From positions 1 through 64,000 of the forward strand of contig JAPPFM010000041.1 of assembly GCA_028821605.1 (NCBI GenBank): a stretch of DNA of 64,000 nucleotides, written 5' to 3'. Below, piece after piece: positions 43,917 through 52,693 of the stretch. Numbering within the stretch: the stretch's first letter is position 1; each line of letters starts with the position of its first letter. The translations under genes and the position numbers were made by a program. This DNA comes from Candidatus Poribacteria bacterium (GTDB lineage: Bacteria; Poribacteria; WGA-4E; WGA-3G). The notes under the pieces are model-generated. The model saw only the letters and a program-made list of their open reading frames with translations. It had not been told where the DNA came from and did not search any database.

Positions 43917-46900
43917 GTGAGAAAGAACGCGTCTGACGTGCCTACCCGTTATCAGTATCAATACGCGAGGGCGGTGCAGCATTACGCTGCCCGCATCGCA
44001 ACGTCAGGAATTGAGCATGTAATGCTCACGATGTTCGTTATCCTATGTCTGCTTTGTCCACTACAGGTCGTTATCGCGCAAGGTGCGCAACCCCCTGAAC
44101 CTCCCACGACTGAAACCGCACCCCCCGAATCCACAGATCAAACACAGCAGGAAGAATCCGCCGCAGAACGGTTGAATCCTGAAACAGATGTCCCTGGAGA
44201 GGGCATGGTCATCGGCGATGGCGACGATATGGCTATGGTCGATAATTTCGTTCAAATTCACGGGAACGCGCTTATCAAATTTGAGGATGTCATTCTCCGG
44301 GCTGACCATATCTGGGCTGATTTTGATGAAAACCTGATGCGTGCCTCAGGGAACGTCCACCTTAAGATAGGAGACGAGGAAACTTACTCCGATGAACTCA
44401 TCTTCAACCTTGAAAATAAAAAAGGAATTGCCCGCAACGGCTTTACATTTAGCGATCCGTGGTATTTTGGCGGTAGTGAAATCTTTAAAATCCAGGAGGA
44501 TCGTTCCTATATCCGCGGTGCGACGCTAACGACCTGTTCGTTGAAACATCCGCACTACTATTTCAGTGTTTCTGAAGTCATTGTCCGAATGAACCAGGAG
44601 ATGATCGCCAAAAATATTGTTTTGCGTATTGGTGGGTTTCCGCTGTTTTATTTTCCCGCGATTCGGCGGGATCTGCGTAAAGGTAAGATCGCAAAGATTA
44701 TTGTCAAGGTTGGAACGGATAGTTACCAAGGTCCCAACCTGAGTATCATCTTACCTGTGGCACGCAAACGGCGTTATGATGGGGCGTTGCTCTATGATAG
44801 GAGTGCGAGACGTGGGCAAGGTTACGGGTTTGAAGGAAAATACCGATTCAATGATACACAGTTTCAAGAAATCTATATTCCGATTCCGCCTGACGTAACA
44901 CCGAACCAACGCACAAAGTTAAAGGAGAAGGCGGATGAATTACATGACCGGCTTGACGGTGAATATGATCGCTATTGGTTGCGGCAAATTTTCCTTGAGT
45001 ATAAGATCACTGACGAGGATGTGAAGCGCGCGAAAGATCGCGCCGAAGAACTCCGCACGCAGCTTCAGGAAGAGGATGCTGACTTCGCACAAATTGCCCA
45101 GAGCAATTCAGACCATTACGATACCCGCTACGATGGTGGTGATATGGGATTCCTCGTTCCCGGTGAGGTTGATGAGGAAGGTAACCCGAAGCTTGATCCC
45201 GTTTTGGAGGAAGCTGTCTTTGCACTGGAAGATGGTGAAATTAGTGCTGTTATCCAAACCGAATCCGCTTTTCATATCTTCAAAGCGGAACAGGTCCTTG
45301 ATGTCTATGGTGAGCGCGAAATTAAACTCAGCCGTATTGATGTCGCTATTTCTGCGAGTGATGATACAGAATACGTCATACGCGAGTTGGCGAATGATAT
45401 GCTCAAACGTGCCCAAGAAGGGGAGCCTTTTGAGCAATTGATACAAATTCCCGATGAATTTACTGATGTTGCCCAACCGGTCTTGTCGGAACTCAACGAA
45501 GGTGAAGGGATGCTGCTAAATGAGATGGAATCCTCTTGGCAGCCCTCAGTCAAACGCTTAGAAAATCCAGGTGATGTCACTGAACGTAGACCTATTTCTA
45601 TGCCCGAAGGACTTTACATTTTCCAACTCATCAGAAAAGAGCAAACCCCAACTTTTGAGGAAGTCGCTGAACAGTTTGAAGCAGAATGGGATGCTTTTTA
45701 CGAGGAGTTGATGAATCCTCCGCCAGAGGAAGCCGTAGAAGATGGAATGCCCACGGATGACAGTGGAGATGTGGAGCAGAGCGAGCCAGAGGATGGAGAG
45801 GAGAGCGAAACAGCGTCTGAAGAAACCGCAGAAGGTGATAAAGCAGAAAACACAACCGAAAACGTTCAACCCCAAGAACCGGATACTGTTACCACTGCAC
45901 CAGAGCTGCGACAAGCACCTGATCCCACCGATGCTGACGATGCTGCTGACAACAGCGAGGATATGGAACAGAGCGAACCGGAGAATGTGGAGGAAGACGA
46001 AACTGATTCTGATCAGGTTGAAGGCGAAGTTACCGATGGAGACGAAGAAGGTGAAACCTCCGAAGAAGACGCGGAGGACGAAGACGAACTTAAGGTCTAT
46101 CGGAAACACGGATTTCGAGGACGGTGGGAGGATCCAAGTGCTGTAGCCTCAGACGCACAAAGCATGTACGCTGGTGAATTTAGCAGACGCCCCGTTCAAA
46201 CCAAAAAGTCCTTCCGTCTCCTCAAGGTTGATAAAAAACGAACGTATCGAGGGGACATCTACTTCTACGGAGCAGACCGCTACTCCTACGAGCGACAGAA
46301 TGCCACCCGAATCGGTAGGCGGTGGAATATGCGGTGGGCACATACCCAATCCTTTTATACGCCGTGGGATGACCGCCAAGCTGGTAGGCGTCCGATCAAT
46401 TTCACAGGTAGGACGGAGTTGCAAGCCCGGAATTTTAAGGAGGAATTAAAACTTCCCAGCGAATCCACACTCAACTCTTTTGGAATACTCACTTACGGGA
46501 CAGGTTTTTCCACCGTTGCTGACGAGGATGTTGATGAGAACGGCAACCTGAGGTTCTCGCGAGAAACTATCGGTGATTTGACAAGCAGGCTTGAAGTGCG
46601 ACACATTCACGATTTCACGGGTGAAGGCACGACATCGCTACAAAAGCTTCCGCAGCTCACTGTAAATTTATCGCGGATGCGTGTGGATGCTTTTCCGCTC
46701 TTTAAGACCCTTAACGATGGCATGGAGACCCTTGCCGAAAGATTCGGAACCGAAAAGCCATTTCTTTCACTGCTCGCTTTTCCAACCCTTGACAGCACAA
46801 GTGTTGACCTTGATTTTGAGTTCGGCAATTTCTTTAGGGAAGTTTATCGCGCTAAAGCGGGTGAAGAGAGAGATGTATTCCTACAGACAATAGACCTTGG

Positions 46901-47924
46901 ATTTGATGTCCGCAAGCAGTCAACGCTCCTTATTACGCCTTTGCGCGAGCTTCAACTCGGTCTCAATCTCAATACGAACATGGTTTGGCACGACCGGGAT
47001 CAGGAAAATAATAAGAATATTATAAGGGGCGTTTACAGTTTTAATGGAACTGCTACGAACACCCTTTTCCGTATCTATAATATCAGTTATATCCCCGGAA
47101 TGCGAAGGTTGCGACACGAAATACAATCCTCACTCCGGTTTAATTATCAGCCCGCTGTCGATCAAGATGAGAGTCTCTATCCTTTCGGTCCCAGTACCTA
47201 TTTCTATGAACGGAAGAGACTCACGTATAACTTCAATACGAACTTTGAAATCAAGACCCGACGGAGTCAGTCGGCACACCGTATCTTCTATTTTGATACA
47301 CGGCTTACCGCCGATTTCACTGAATTCGATCCTTTGTATGAGCGTCAATTTGAGCCTATTGAGAGTGATTTTACATTCGTTCCGCTTCCAAGCCGAAACC
47401 TAAACATGACCTTTCGGGTCACGCATGATCCCAATCCGCATCCGGTTGATGGCAAACAGTTCAAAGTGGTTGGAATCCGTACCAATATCCGTTATACTCG
47501 GCAGTCGTGGAACGTTAGTATCGGTAACTCGTTTAGTAAACGCCATACATCGAGACGCGCGTCGCGGTCACTCACTGCCACCGGTCGTTATCGTTATAGC
47601 CAAAATCTTGAATTCGATCTGAGTCTCATCTATTATCCTATTGATCGGCAGTTTTACTCACAACGTCTCACAGTTACACGTAACCTCCACGATTGGAGTC
47701 TCCGAATTTCTTGGAGTCGCGTCGGCATTGACCGCGGCGACCCGCGTTACAACAACGTCCGTCAGGACTTTACGTTCCAAGTGAGTCTGATTCAAGAACC
47801 CGCAGTTTCTATGGGTGTCGGTTACGACGCGACGACTGAAACTTGGGGACTCCGAACCATACCGGCTGGCATGCCTTATAACGCATTTGGCTCCGGAAAT
47901 TCACTCGGCAGGTCTTACTTCTAA
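43917..47924 (+). CDS. lptD: LptD/OstA-like LPS-assembly barrel with inserted SurA-like parvulin module and acidic linker
   Basis: A 1335-residue protein, far longer than usual LptD (about 780). The GTG 43917 start gives 35 extra residues before the signal segment; ATG 44022 (MLTMFVILCLLCPLQVV) is an alternative. Residues about 95-250 form an OstA/LptA-like beta-jellyroll (VQIHGNALIKFEDVILRADH to FPLFYFPAIRR). The first barrel strands follow (GALLYDRSARRGQGYGFEGK). Then comes an insert of about 400 residues: a parvulin domain (352-462; FAQIAQSNSD, GGDMGFL, SAFHIFKAEQV), a second more degenerate one (about 466-590; EGLYIFQLIRKEQ), and an acidic linker (600-725). Barrel strands then continue to the end (KHGFRGRW, SYFYERKRL-type strands). 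Only one Cys is visible in the mature part, so the E. coli disulfide pairing is absent. Confidence 0.85.
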   Translation: MRKNASDVPTRYQYQYARAVQHYAARIATSGIEHVMLTMFVILCLLCPLQVVIAQGAQPPEPPTTETAPPESTDQTQQEESAAERLNPETDVPGEGMVIGDGDDMAMVDNFVQIHGNALIKFEDVILRADHIWADFDENLMRASGNVHLKIGDEETYSDELIFNLENKKGIARNGFTFSDPWYFGGSEIFKIQEDRSYIRGATLTTCSLKHPHYYFSVSEVIVRMNQEMIAKNIVLRIGGFPLFYFPAIRRDLRKGKIAKIIVKVGTDSYQGPNLSIILPVARKRRYDGALLYDRSARRGQGYGFEGKYRFNDTQFQEIYIPIPPDVTPNQRTKLKEKADELHDRLDGEYDRYWLRQIFLEYKITDEDVKRAKDRAEELRTQLQEEDADFAQIAQSNSDHYDTRYDGGDMGFLVPGEVDEEGNPKLDPVLEEAVFALEDGEISAVIQTESAFHIFKAEQVLDVYGEREIKLSRIDVAISASDDTEYVIRELANDMLKRAQEGEPFEQLIQIPDEFTDVAQPVLSELNEGEGMLLNEMESSWQPSVKRLENPGDVTERRPISMPEGLYIFQLIRKEQTPTFEEVAEQFEAEWDAFYEELMNPPPEEAVEDGMPTDDSGDVEQSEPEDGEESETASEETAEGDKAENTTENVQPQEPDTVTTAPELRQAPDPTDADDAADNSEDMEQSEPENVEEDETDSDQVEGEVTDGDEEGETSEEDAEDEDELKVYRKHGFRGRWEDPSAVASDAQSMYAGEFSRRPVQTKKSFRLLKVDKKRTYRGDIYFYGADRYSYERQNATRIGRRWNMRWAHTQSFYTPWDDRQAGRRPINFTGRTELQARNFKEELKLPSESTLNSFGILTYGTGFSTVADEDVDENGNLRFSRETIGDLTSRLEVRHIHDFTGEGTTSLQKLPQLTVNLSRMRVDAFPLFKTLNDGMETLAERFGTEKPFLSLLAFPTLDSTSVDLDFEFGNFFREVYRAKAGEERDVFLQTIDLGFDVRKQSTLLITPLRELQLGLNLNTNMVWHDRDQENNKNIIRGVYSFNGTATNTLFRIYNISYIPGMRRLRHEIQSSLRFNYQPAVDQDESLYPFGPSTYFYERKRLTYNFNTNFEIKTRRSQSAHRIFYFDTRLTADFTEFDPLYERQFEPIESDFTFVPLPSRNLNMTFRVTHDPNPHPVDGKQFKVVGIRTNIRYTRQSWNVSIGNSFSKRHTSRRASRSLTATGRYRYSQNLEFDLSLIYYPIDRQFYSQRLTVTRNLHDWSLRISWSRVGIDRGDPRYNNVRQDFTFQVSLIQEPAVSMGVGYDATTETWGLRTIPAGMPYNAFGSGNSLGRSYF

Positions 47925-47933
47925 TTCTACCCC

Positions 47934-48395
47934 TTGCTCTGGTTTTTCGACAAGTTGAAACGGGATAGTGACAGACGTGATAAAGTGTTGTTTATTGATG
48001 CACGCCATCTCTATCGGCAGGTAAGTCGTGCCCATCGGGAATTCACACCTTTGCAGCTTGAATTCCTTGCGAATATTGTGAGGCTCTATCGTGGAGAAAC
48101 TCCCGAAAATCAACACGACAGCGCGGATTTCCTCGCCACGAAATTCCCCGATGCAGAATATATTGATGTTCTTGGACTTTGTAAGGTGGCTACCGTTGCT
48201 GAGATTGAAGCGCAAGGATGGAGCCTCAACCCCGGACGGTATGTTGGTGTTGCTGAACAGACGGCTGATGATTTTGATTTCGCCGAACGATTTGGGGAAC
48301 TCAACGAGGAATTAGCGGTACTAAATGCCGAGGCGCGTCAATTGGAGGAACGGATTGCTGAAAACGTTGCGAAGATTTTGGAAGATAGGGTATAA
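47934..48395 (+). pseudogene. HsdM C-terminal fragment (type I restriction-modification methyltransferase)
   Basis: A 153-codon frame opening at TTG 47934, nine bases after the lptD stop. The sequence matches the C-terminal part of HsdM N6-adenine methyltransferases: [67 protein letters not shown], and the final coiled coil [19 protein letters not shown]. The SAM-binding and NPPF motifs, which lie earlier, are missing, so it cannot methylate DNA. No hsdS or hsdR remains. It is a remnant of a deleted type I system beside a toxin-antitoxin pair that is still complete. Confidence 0.85.
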
Positions 48396-48396
48396 T
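48367..48396 (+). promoter_or_regulatory. Predicted promoter of the HigBA pair, inside the HsdM fragment end
   Basis: TTGCGA at 48367-48372 and TATAAT at 48391-48396 have an 18-base spacer. The predicted start is only about 15 bases before the toxin start, giving a very short leader. The -10 overlaps the fragment's stop codon. Confidence 0.6.
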
Positions 48397-48415
48397 ATCA
48401 AAGGGGAGTAGGATT

Positions 48416-48772
48416 TTGGCTCAAGCGATAAAAGATGTGAAATGGATTGGGAACTCCCATGAGATGTTACGGAGTTTCCCCAAAGCTGCGAGACAGATAG
48501 TAGGTGATGCCCTACGTATTGCTCAAATTGGAGGTAAACATCGGAATGCTAAACCTCTGATAGGGGTAGGTTCAGGTGTATTTGAGATCGTCGCTCGTTA
48601 CGATAGGAACACCTACCGGGCGGTTTATACTGTTAAGATTGGCGAGAACATCTATGTACTTCATGTATTTCAGAAGAAATCCACTCGTGGTATCAGAACA
48701 CCCAAAAGGGAAATTGACCTGATTAAACAACGCCTGAGAATAGCGCGAGAGATGGAGGAAAAAAATGAGTGA
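48416..48772 (+). CDS. higB: HigB-like toxin (phage Gp49-like / DUF891)
   Basis: A 118-residue basic protein starting at TTG 48416 with AAGGGGAG upstream. Segments typical of the DUF891/Gp49-like RelE-fold toxins are SFPKAARQIVGDALRIAQIG, the GSGVFEIVARYDRNTYRAVY core and IYVLHVFQKKSTRGIRTP, followed by a C-terminal basic helix. It should be an mRNA interferase. The antitoxin starts eight bases before its stop. It is a different subfamily from the toxin at 9735-10073, which has the ELR-type core and lacks this KKSTRG segment. Confidence 0.85.
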   Translation: MAQAIKDVKWIGNSHEMLRSFPKAARQIVGDALRIAQIGGKHRNAKPLIGVGSGVFEIVARYDRNTYRAVYTVKIGENIYVLHVFQKKSTRGIRTPKREIDLIKQRLRIAREMEEKNE

Positions 48773-49094
48773 AGAGATCAAAATTGTGGAGAGTTCTGGG
48801 AATGTGTTTTTGGACATCGGTTTCTCTGAGGAAGAAGCGGAATATCATCTGTTAAGGGTAGACCTTGCCTTCGCAATCCACCATCTTCTTGAGGAGCAAA
48901 AGCTAACACCAGCAAAAACAGAAGCACGCTTTGGACTCGATCCGTCTGATGTGTCCCGCCTGAAGGAAATGGATTTTACAGATTTCACTGTGGAACGGTT
49001 GCTAATGATTCTGAAGCGGCTGAACCGCAAGGTTGAAATTCATATTAAGCCTTCGGATGGAAAGGACAAGCACCAGCGAGTTTTTGTTACATAG
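48765..49094 (+). CDS. higA: HigA-like antitoxin (XRE-family helix-turn-helix)
   Basis: A 109-residue protein with an eight-base overlap with the toxin, so translation is coupled. Residues about 30-90 hold the XRE-type fold: LAFAIHHLLEEQKLTPAKTE, then RFGLDPSDVSRLKEMDFTDF as the recognition region, and VERLLMILKRLNRKVEIHI. N-terminal residues are acidic. It should bind and neutralise the toxin and repress the promoter at 48367-48396. Confidence 0.85.
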   Translation: MSEEIKIVESSGNVFLDIGFSEEEAEYHLLRVDLAFAIHHLLEEQKLTPAKTEARFGLDPSDVSRLKEMDFTDFTVERLLMILKRLNRKVEIHIKPSDGKDKHQRVFVT

Positions 49095-49126
49095 CCATGT
49101 CCGTTTGCTTTGGGGGAAAAACGCTA

Positions 49127-49900
49127 ATGCTACTCAAAGATCGCGTTTGCATTGTAACCGGTGGGAGTTCAGGCATCGGGCGTGGTATTGCACTCGAATT
49201 TGCCCGTGAGGGTGCGCGTGTTGCCGTTGTAGATAGGCGGGAGGCACCCCTCCGCGGCAAATATCACGAAACCGATGTCACAACACCAACCGTCGCAGAG
49301 ATCGAAAAACTCGGTGCCCAGGGTATCTTCCTCCAAACCGATGTCGCTGACGAATCGCAGGTCGCTGACGCAATCCAGCAGACTGTCGAACACTTTGGTG
49401 GACTCGATATTCTCGTCAATAATGCAGGTATCCACATCCCGGGTGGCGCGCAAGAAATCTCTATCGCTGACTGGGACAAGGTTGTTGGTGTCAACCTCCG
49501 CGGCGTTTTCGTCGCGACGAAACTCGCAATTCCACACCTAAAGCAATCGAAATTTGGAAGGATAATCCAGATTGCTTCTGTCCATGCCTACGGAGGCGGC
49601 GCGGGACCTGCGTATGCCCCCGCGAAAGCCGCACTCGTCAACATGGTCCGAGATACGGCGTTAGAAATCGGGGAATTCGGTATAACCGTCAATGCCATCT
49701 GCCCCGGTTATATTGAGACGGCAATCCAAGATTACCTCACCCCTGAACAGATAGAAGAAGCATTGGAAAAGACAGCCCTGCCGCGTTTTGGTCTACCAAG
49801 AGACATCGGACGTGCCTGTGTCTTTCTCGCCTCCGACGATGCGGAATGGGTCACCGGTGCTTCTCTGCTCGTTGATGGTGGATTCGCCGCAGGCGTTTAG
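49127..49900 (+). CDS. Short-chain dehydrogenase/reductase (SDR)
   Basis: A 257-residue classical SDR starting at ATG 49127, which yields MLLKDRVCIVTGGSSGIGRG; the upstream ATG at 49097 adds ten residues without family support. The cofactor motif TGGSSGIG, NNAG (ILVNNAGIHIP) and catalytic Tyr-x3-Lys (AYAPAKAAL) with a preceding Ser (IASVHAYG) are present. C-terminal LASDDAEWVTGASLLVDGGF is typical. It converts a hydroxyl/keto group with NAD(P)H; substrate unknown. A second SDR follows 85 bases on, separated by a REP-like palindrome. Confidence 0.92.
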   Translation: MLLKDRVCIVTGGSSGIGRGIALEFAREGARVAVVDRREAPLRGKYHETDVTTPTVAEIEKLGAQGIFLQTDVADESQVADAIQQTVEHFGGLDILVNNAGIHIPGGAQEISIADWDKVVGVNLRGVFVATKLAIPHLKQSKFGRIIQIASVHAYGGGAGPAYAPAKAALVNMVRDTALEIGEFGITVNAICPGYIETAIQDYLTPEQIEEALEKTALPRFGLPRDIGRACVFLASDDAEWVTGASLLVDGGFAAGV

Positions 49901-49919
49901 AAAAACTGTATTTCTTCTG

Positions 49920-49941
49920 TAGGAGCGAGTTTTACTCGCGA
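49920..49941 (+). repeat. REP-like palindrome, family A copy
   Basis: TAGGA plus GCGAGTTTTACTCGC plus GA. It lies between the two SDR genes and has the same flanks as 20889-20910, with a different loop (TTTTA in place of CTGTG). Confidence 0.75.
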
Positions 49942-49985
49942 CTGTTATAGGTGTATGACTAAAAACTAAAAAGGCTTAGCAACAC

Positions 49986-50783
49986 ATGCAAACAAACCCA
50001 TGGGGAACAATCCGTTTTACAGATAAAGTTGCATTGATAACCGGCGGTGCTTCCGGTATCGGCAGAGCAACGGCGAACCGCCTCGCAGCTGAAGGTGCGC
50101 ACGTCATTATCGCTGATAACAACGCCGAGATGGCGAATAAGGCAGTCGCCGAAATCCAAGAATCAGGTGGGAAGGCACTTTTTATAGAAGTTGATCTTGC
50201 TGATGATGAAAGCGTTATCGCCGCTGCGCGTGCTGTTGCCGAAAAATTTTCCGCGCTTCATGTCCTCGTCAATAACGCCGCTATCCTGAGAACTGGCAAG
50301 ATCGAGGATGGGGCATGGCTGCCAAATTGGGACCCTGAAACCGCAATCGGTCTCCGAGGCTGGGTGCTGATAACACAACATCTGTTGCCATTGTTGAAAA
50401 AAGAGGGTGCCGCGATTGTTAACCTCTCATCAGAGGGTGGATTTCTCGGTAGACCCGGACAGTGGATCTACGATGCGATTAAAGCCGGATTGGTTTCTCT
50501 CACCAAAACGATGGCTTATGAGTTTGTCGAATACGGTATCCGAGTCAACGCTATTGCGCCAGGGTGGATTGTTACGGAGATGCACTTCGGTAAAGCACCT
50601 GACCCCACTGCTCGTAAGAAAGAATTAGAGGAAACCGCGATCAATTCGTGTATCATGAAACGCCTTGCTAAACCAGAGGAGGTTGCTGCCGCGATCGCTT
50701 TTCTCGTCAGCGACGATGCTTCTTACATCACAGGGCAGACGCTTCATGTGGATGGAGGCCGTTGGGGAATGTCCGTTGGCTGA
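49986..50783 (+). CDS. Short-chain dehydrogenase/reductase (SDR)
   Basis: A 265-residue SDR with TGGASGIGRATANRL, VLVNNAAILRT and catalytic Ser/Tyr/Lys (NLSSEGG and IYDAIKAGLVSLTKT). The C-terminal FLVSDDASYITGQTLHVDGG completes the fold. AAGG is upstream of ATG 49986. It is only moderately similar to the neighbouring SDR, so it is probably an independently acquired enzyme rather than a recent duplicate. Substrate unknown. Confidence 0.92.
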   Translation: MQTNPWGTIRFTDKVALITGGASGIGRATANRLAAEGAHVIIADNNAEMANKAVAEIQESGGKALFIEVDLADDESVIAAARAVAEKFSALHVLVNNAAILRTGKIEDGAWLPNWDPETAIGLRGWVLITQHLLPLLKKEGAAIVNLSSEGGFLGRPGQWIYDAIKAGLVSLTKTMAYEFVEYGIRVNAIAPGWIVTEMHFGKAPDPTARKKELEETAINSCIMKRLAKPEEVAAAIAFLVSDDASYITGQTLHVDGGRWGMSVG

Positions 50784-50813
50784 TGATTGCCAAAGTGCTT
50801 ATATTTTTTGGTT

Positions 50814-51347
50814 ATGTCGAATAAAACCTATACTACAGCCGTTGTCCTCATCCCATCAGAAACGGTGCAGCCGCCTATCCAAGCGATCCGCCGGATCCAC
50901 GACCGGAACTTCAGGCGATGGATGCCACACATAACATTGCTCTATCCGTTTGCAGAACGTCGCGATTTCACAGAGGTCACGCCTGCACTCACAAAAGCCG
51001 TGCAACAGATGTCCTCTTTTTCTGTTGAACTCGCACGCTTTGACGCTTTCAAACACCGCAAATCGTGTACGATGTTCCTTGTTCCAGAACCCGAAAACGA
51101 AATCGTGCGATTGCACAACGTTCTGTTGGAACATCTACCAGACTATGACGACACTGCGCGGTTTGCGGGTGGATTCCATCCACATCTTTCGGTTGGGCAA
51201 TTCCAGCACCGTTCCCTGCCATCCGAACAACAGCGACTTCAAACCGAATGGCAACCGATACAGTGTGGAATGGAAGCAATCAGTCTCATCTACCGCTCCC
51301 CTGAAACGGATGACAGATTCGTCGTCGCAGAGCAGTTCGATTTCTGA
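50814..51347 (+). CDS. 2H phosphoesterase superfamily protein (2'-5' RNA ligase-like)
   Basis: A 177-residue protein taken from ATG 50814 (MSNKTYTTAVVLIP). It has the two His-x-Thr/Ser motifs of the 2H superfamily: PHITLLYPF near residue 40 and HPHLSVGQF near residue 121, each after a strand. Members hydrolyse 2',3'-cyclic phosphates or ligate 2'-5' RNA; which reaction this one performs is not known. It follows the SDR gene by 30 bases. Confidence 0.82.
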   Translation: MSNKTYTTAVVLIPSETVQPPIQAIRRIHDRNFRRWMPHITLLYPFAERRDFTEVTPALTKAVQQMSSFSVELARFDAFKHRKSCTMFLVPEPENEIVRLHNVLLEHLPDYDDTARFAGGFHPHLSVGQFQHRSLPSEQQRLQTEWQPIQCGMEAISLIYRSPETDDRFVVAEQFDF

Positions 51348-51354
51348 CATCAAT

Positions 51355-51383
51355 TTGCAAACCGAAGTGCAGCGCATTATAAT
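51355..51383 (+). promoter_or_regulatory. Predicted promoter of the binding-lipoprotein gene
   Basis: TTGCAA at 51355-51360 and TATAAT at 51378-51383, with a 17-base spacer, lie about 100 bases before GTG 51485. Confidence 0.7.
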
Positions 51384-51484
51384 ATTATAGATCAAATTAA
51401 CTTGAGGTCGTATCGTTTCTTCTTTGGTTTAGCGGAGCGGTCCGACAATAGCATATTAATCTTAATTCAAAAAAGGAATCAGTA

Positions 51485-52669
51485 GTGAATACAAAAATTT
51501 TTACCCCGATTTTCCTAACTTTAATCGCAATCTTAATCATATCCGTTTCCGGATGCGAACGGATACAGCAGGTTATCCTATCCGAACCCGTCCCCTCAGA
51601 CGCGGTGTCCACCGTCAAAGTTGGCGTGATTCAGCCCTCAGGACTCGCTCCCAATTTCACTAAGGGCGCAGAACTCGCAAGGTCTCAGATTAACGAGGCT
51701 GGTGGGATCCTGGGAATGCAGGTCGAATTTATCGTTATGGATAATCAAGGCGAGCGGGAATTCCCAGATACCGCGGAAAGTGTCCGCATCGCCCAATTAC
51801 TGATTGAACGAGAAGGGGTTGTCGCAATCCTCGGTCCCCTCCTCTCAACGAATTCCATGCAGGTCGGACCGGTTGTTTCTCTGCTTCGGCGACCCATAAT
51901 TACGGGTTCGTCCGGTGAGAAAGTAACCTCAACAGGCGAATTCGTGTTTATTACGGTTACTCCGTCCTCAGTTCAGGGCATGAAAACAGCGCAGTTCGCA
52001 TTAGATCCGACAGAACGCAACGCGAAAACCGCCGCAACGATCCGTCAGGCTGGCGATGTATACTCCGGTGCTGTTGCTGATGCCTTTGAGGAGAATTTCC
52101 AAAAATTCGGTGGTGAACTCGTCGCGCGTGAGGTCTATCAACACGGCGATAGGGACTTCACAGCGCAGTTGACAAAGATTAAAGCTGGGGCACCGGATGT
52201 GCTTCTCGTTGCCGGTTTTAGCCCAGAAATTCCGCTGTTTGCGTTGCAAGCGAGGGATATGGGGGTTGACGCAACTTTTATTGGGACCAACGGTTGGGAT
52301 GAACCCGACAAACTTCTCGGCACTTTAGATGACAATACGCCGTTAGAAGGTTCTTACTTTACGAGAGGTTTCAATATTGAATCTGTCAGTGCAGCTGCTT
52401 TTGTTAAAGCCTACACCGCGATGTATAAGGAACCGCCAGACGGTCCCTCAGCGTGGGGCTACGATGCGATGTCGTTACTGGCACTCGCCATCAAAAACGC
52501 TGAGACATTGGAACCTGATGCTATTCGGGATGCCTTGGCAAACACGACTAACTATCAAGGCGCGACGGCTATCTCCCATTTTGATGAGAATCGGCATCCT
52601 GTCAAGTACCTTGAACTTTATACCATCCGCAATGGAGAGATAGAACTCTACAAGGTTATTACGCCGTAA
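51485..52669 (+). CDS. Branched-chain amino acid-type ABC substrate-binding lipoprotein
   Basis: A 394-residue lipoprotein starting at GTG 51485 (AAGGAA upstream). The signal peptide ends ISVSGC, so it is anchored at the membrane. The mature protein follows the LivJ/LivK-type fold (periplasmic binding protein type 1): VKVGVIQPSGLAPNFTKGA, EFIVMDNQGE, VVAILGPLLSTNSMQVGPV, DVLLVAGFSPEIPLFALQAR and the WGYDAMSLLALAI segment. Ligands include amino acids, amides and short-chain acids. No permease or ATPase gene lies nearby, so it is an orphan that must use a distant transporter or act in sensing. Confidence 0.88.
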   Translation: MNTKIFTPIFLTLIAILIISVSGCERIQQVILSEPVPSDAVSTVKVGVIQPSGLAPNFTKGAELARSQINEAGGILGMQVEFIVMDNQGEREFPDTAESVRIAQLLIEREGVVAILGPLLSTNSMQVGPVVSLLRRPIITGSSGEKVTSTGEFVFITVTPSSVQGMKTAQFALDPTERNAKTAATIRQAGDVYSGAVADAFEENFQKFGGELVAREVYQHGDRDFTAQLTKIKAGAPDVLLVAGFSPEIPLFALQARDMGVDATFIGTNGWDEPDKLLGTLDDNTPLEGSYFTRGFNIESVSAAAFVKAYTAMYKEPPDGPSAWGYDAMSLLALAIKNAETLEPDAIRDALANTTNYQGATAISHFDENRHPVKYLELYTIRNGEIELYKVITP

Positions 52670-52693
52670 CAACAAACCTGGTCCAAAAATGGT

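Noticed and set aside
45558-46109. Minus-strand frame of 183 codons inside lptD
   Set aside because: It is hydrophobic only because it is antisense to the acidic linker (GAA/GAG codons); no family pattern.
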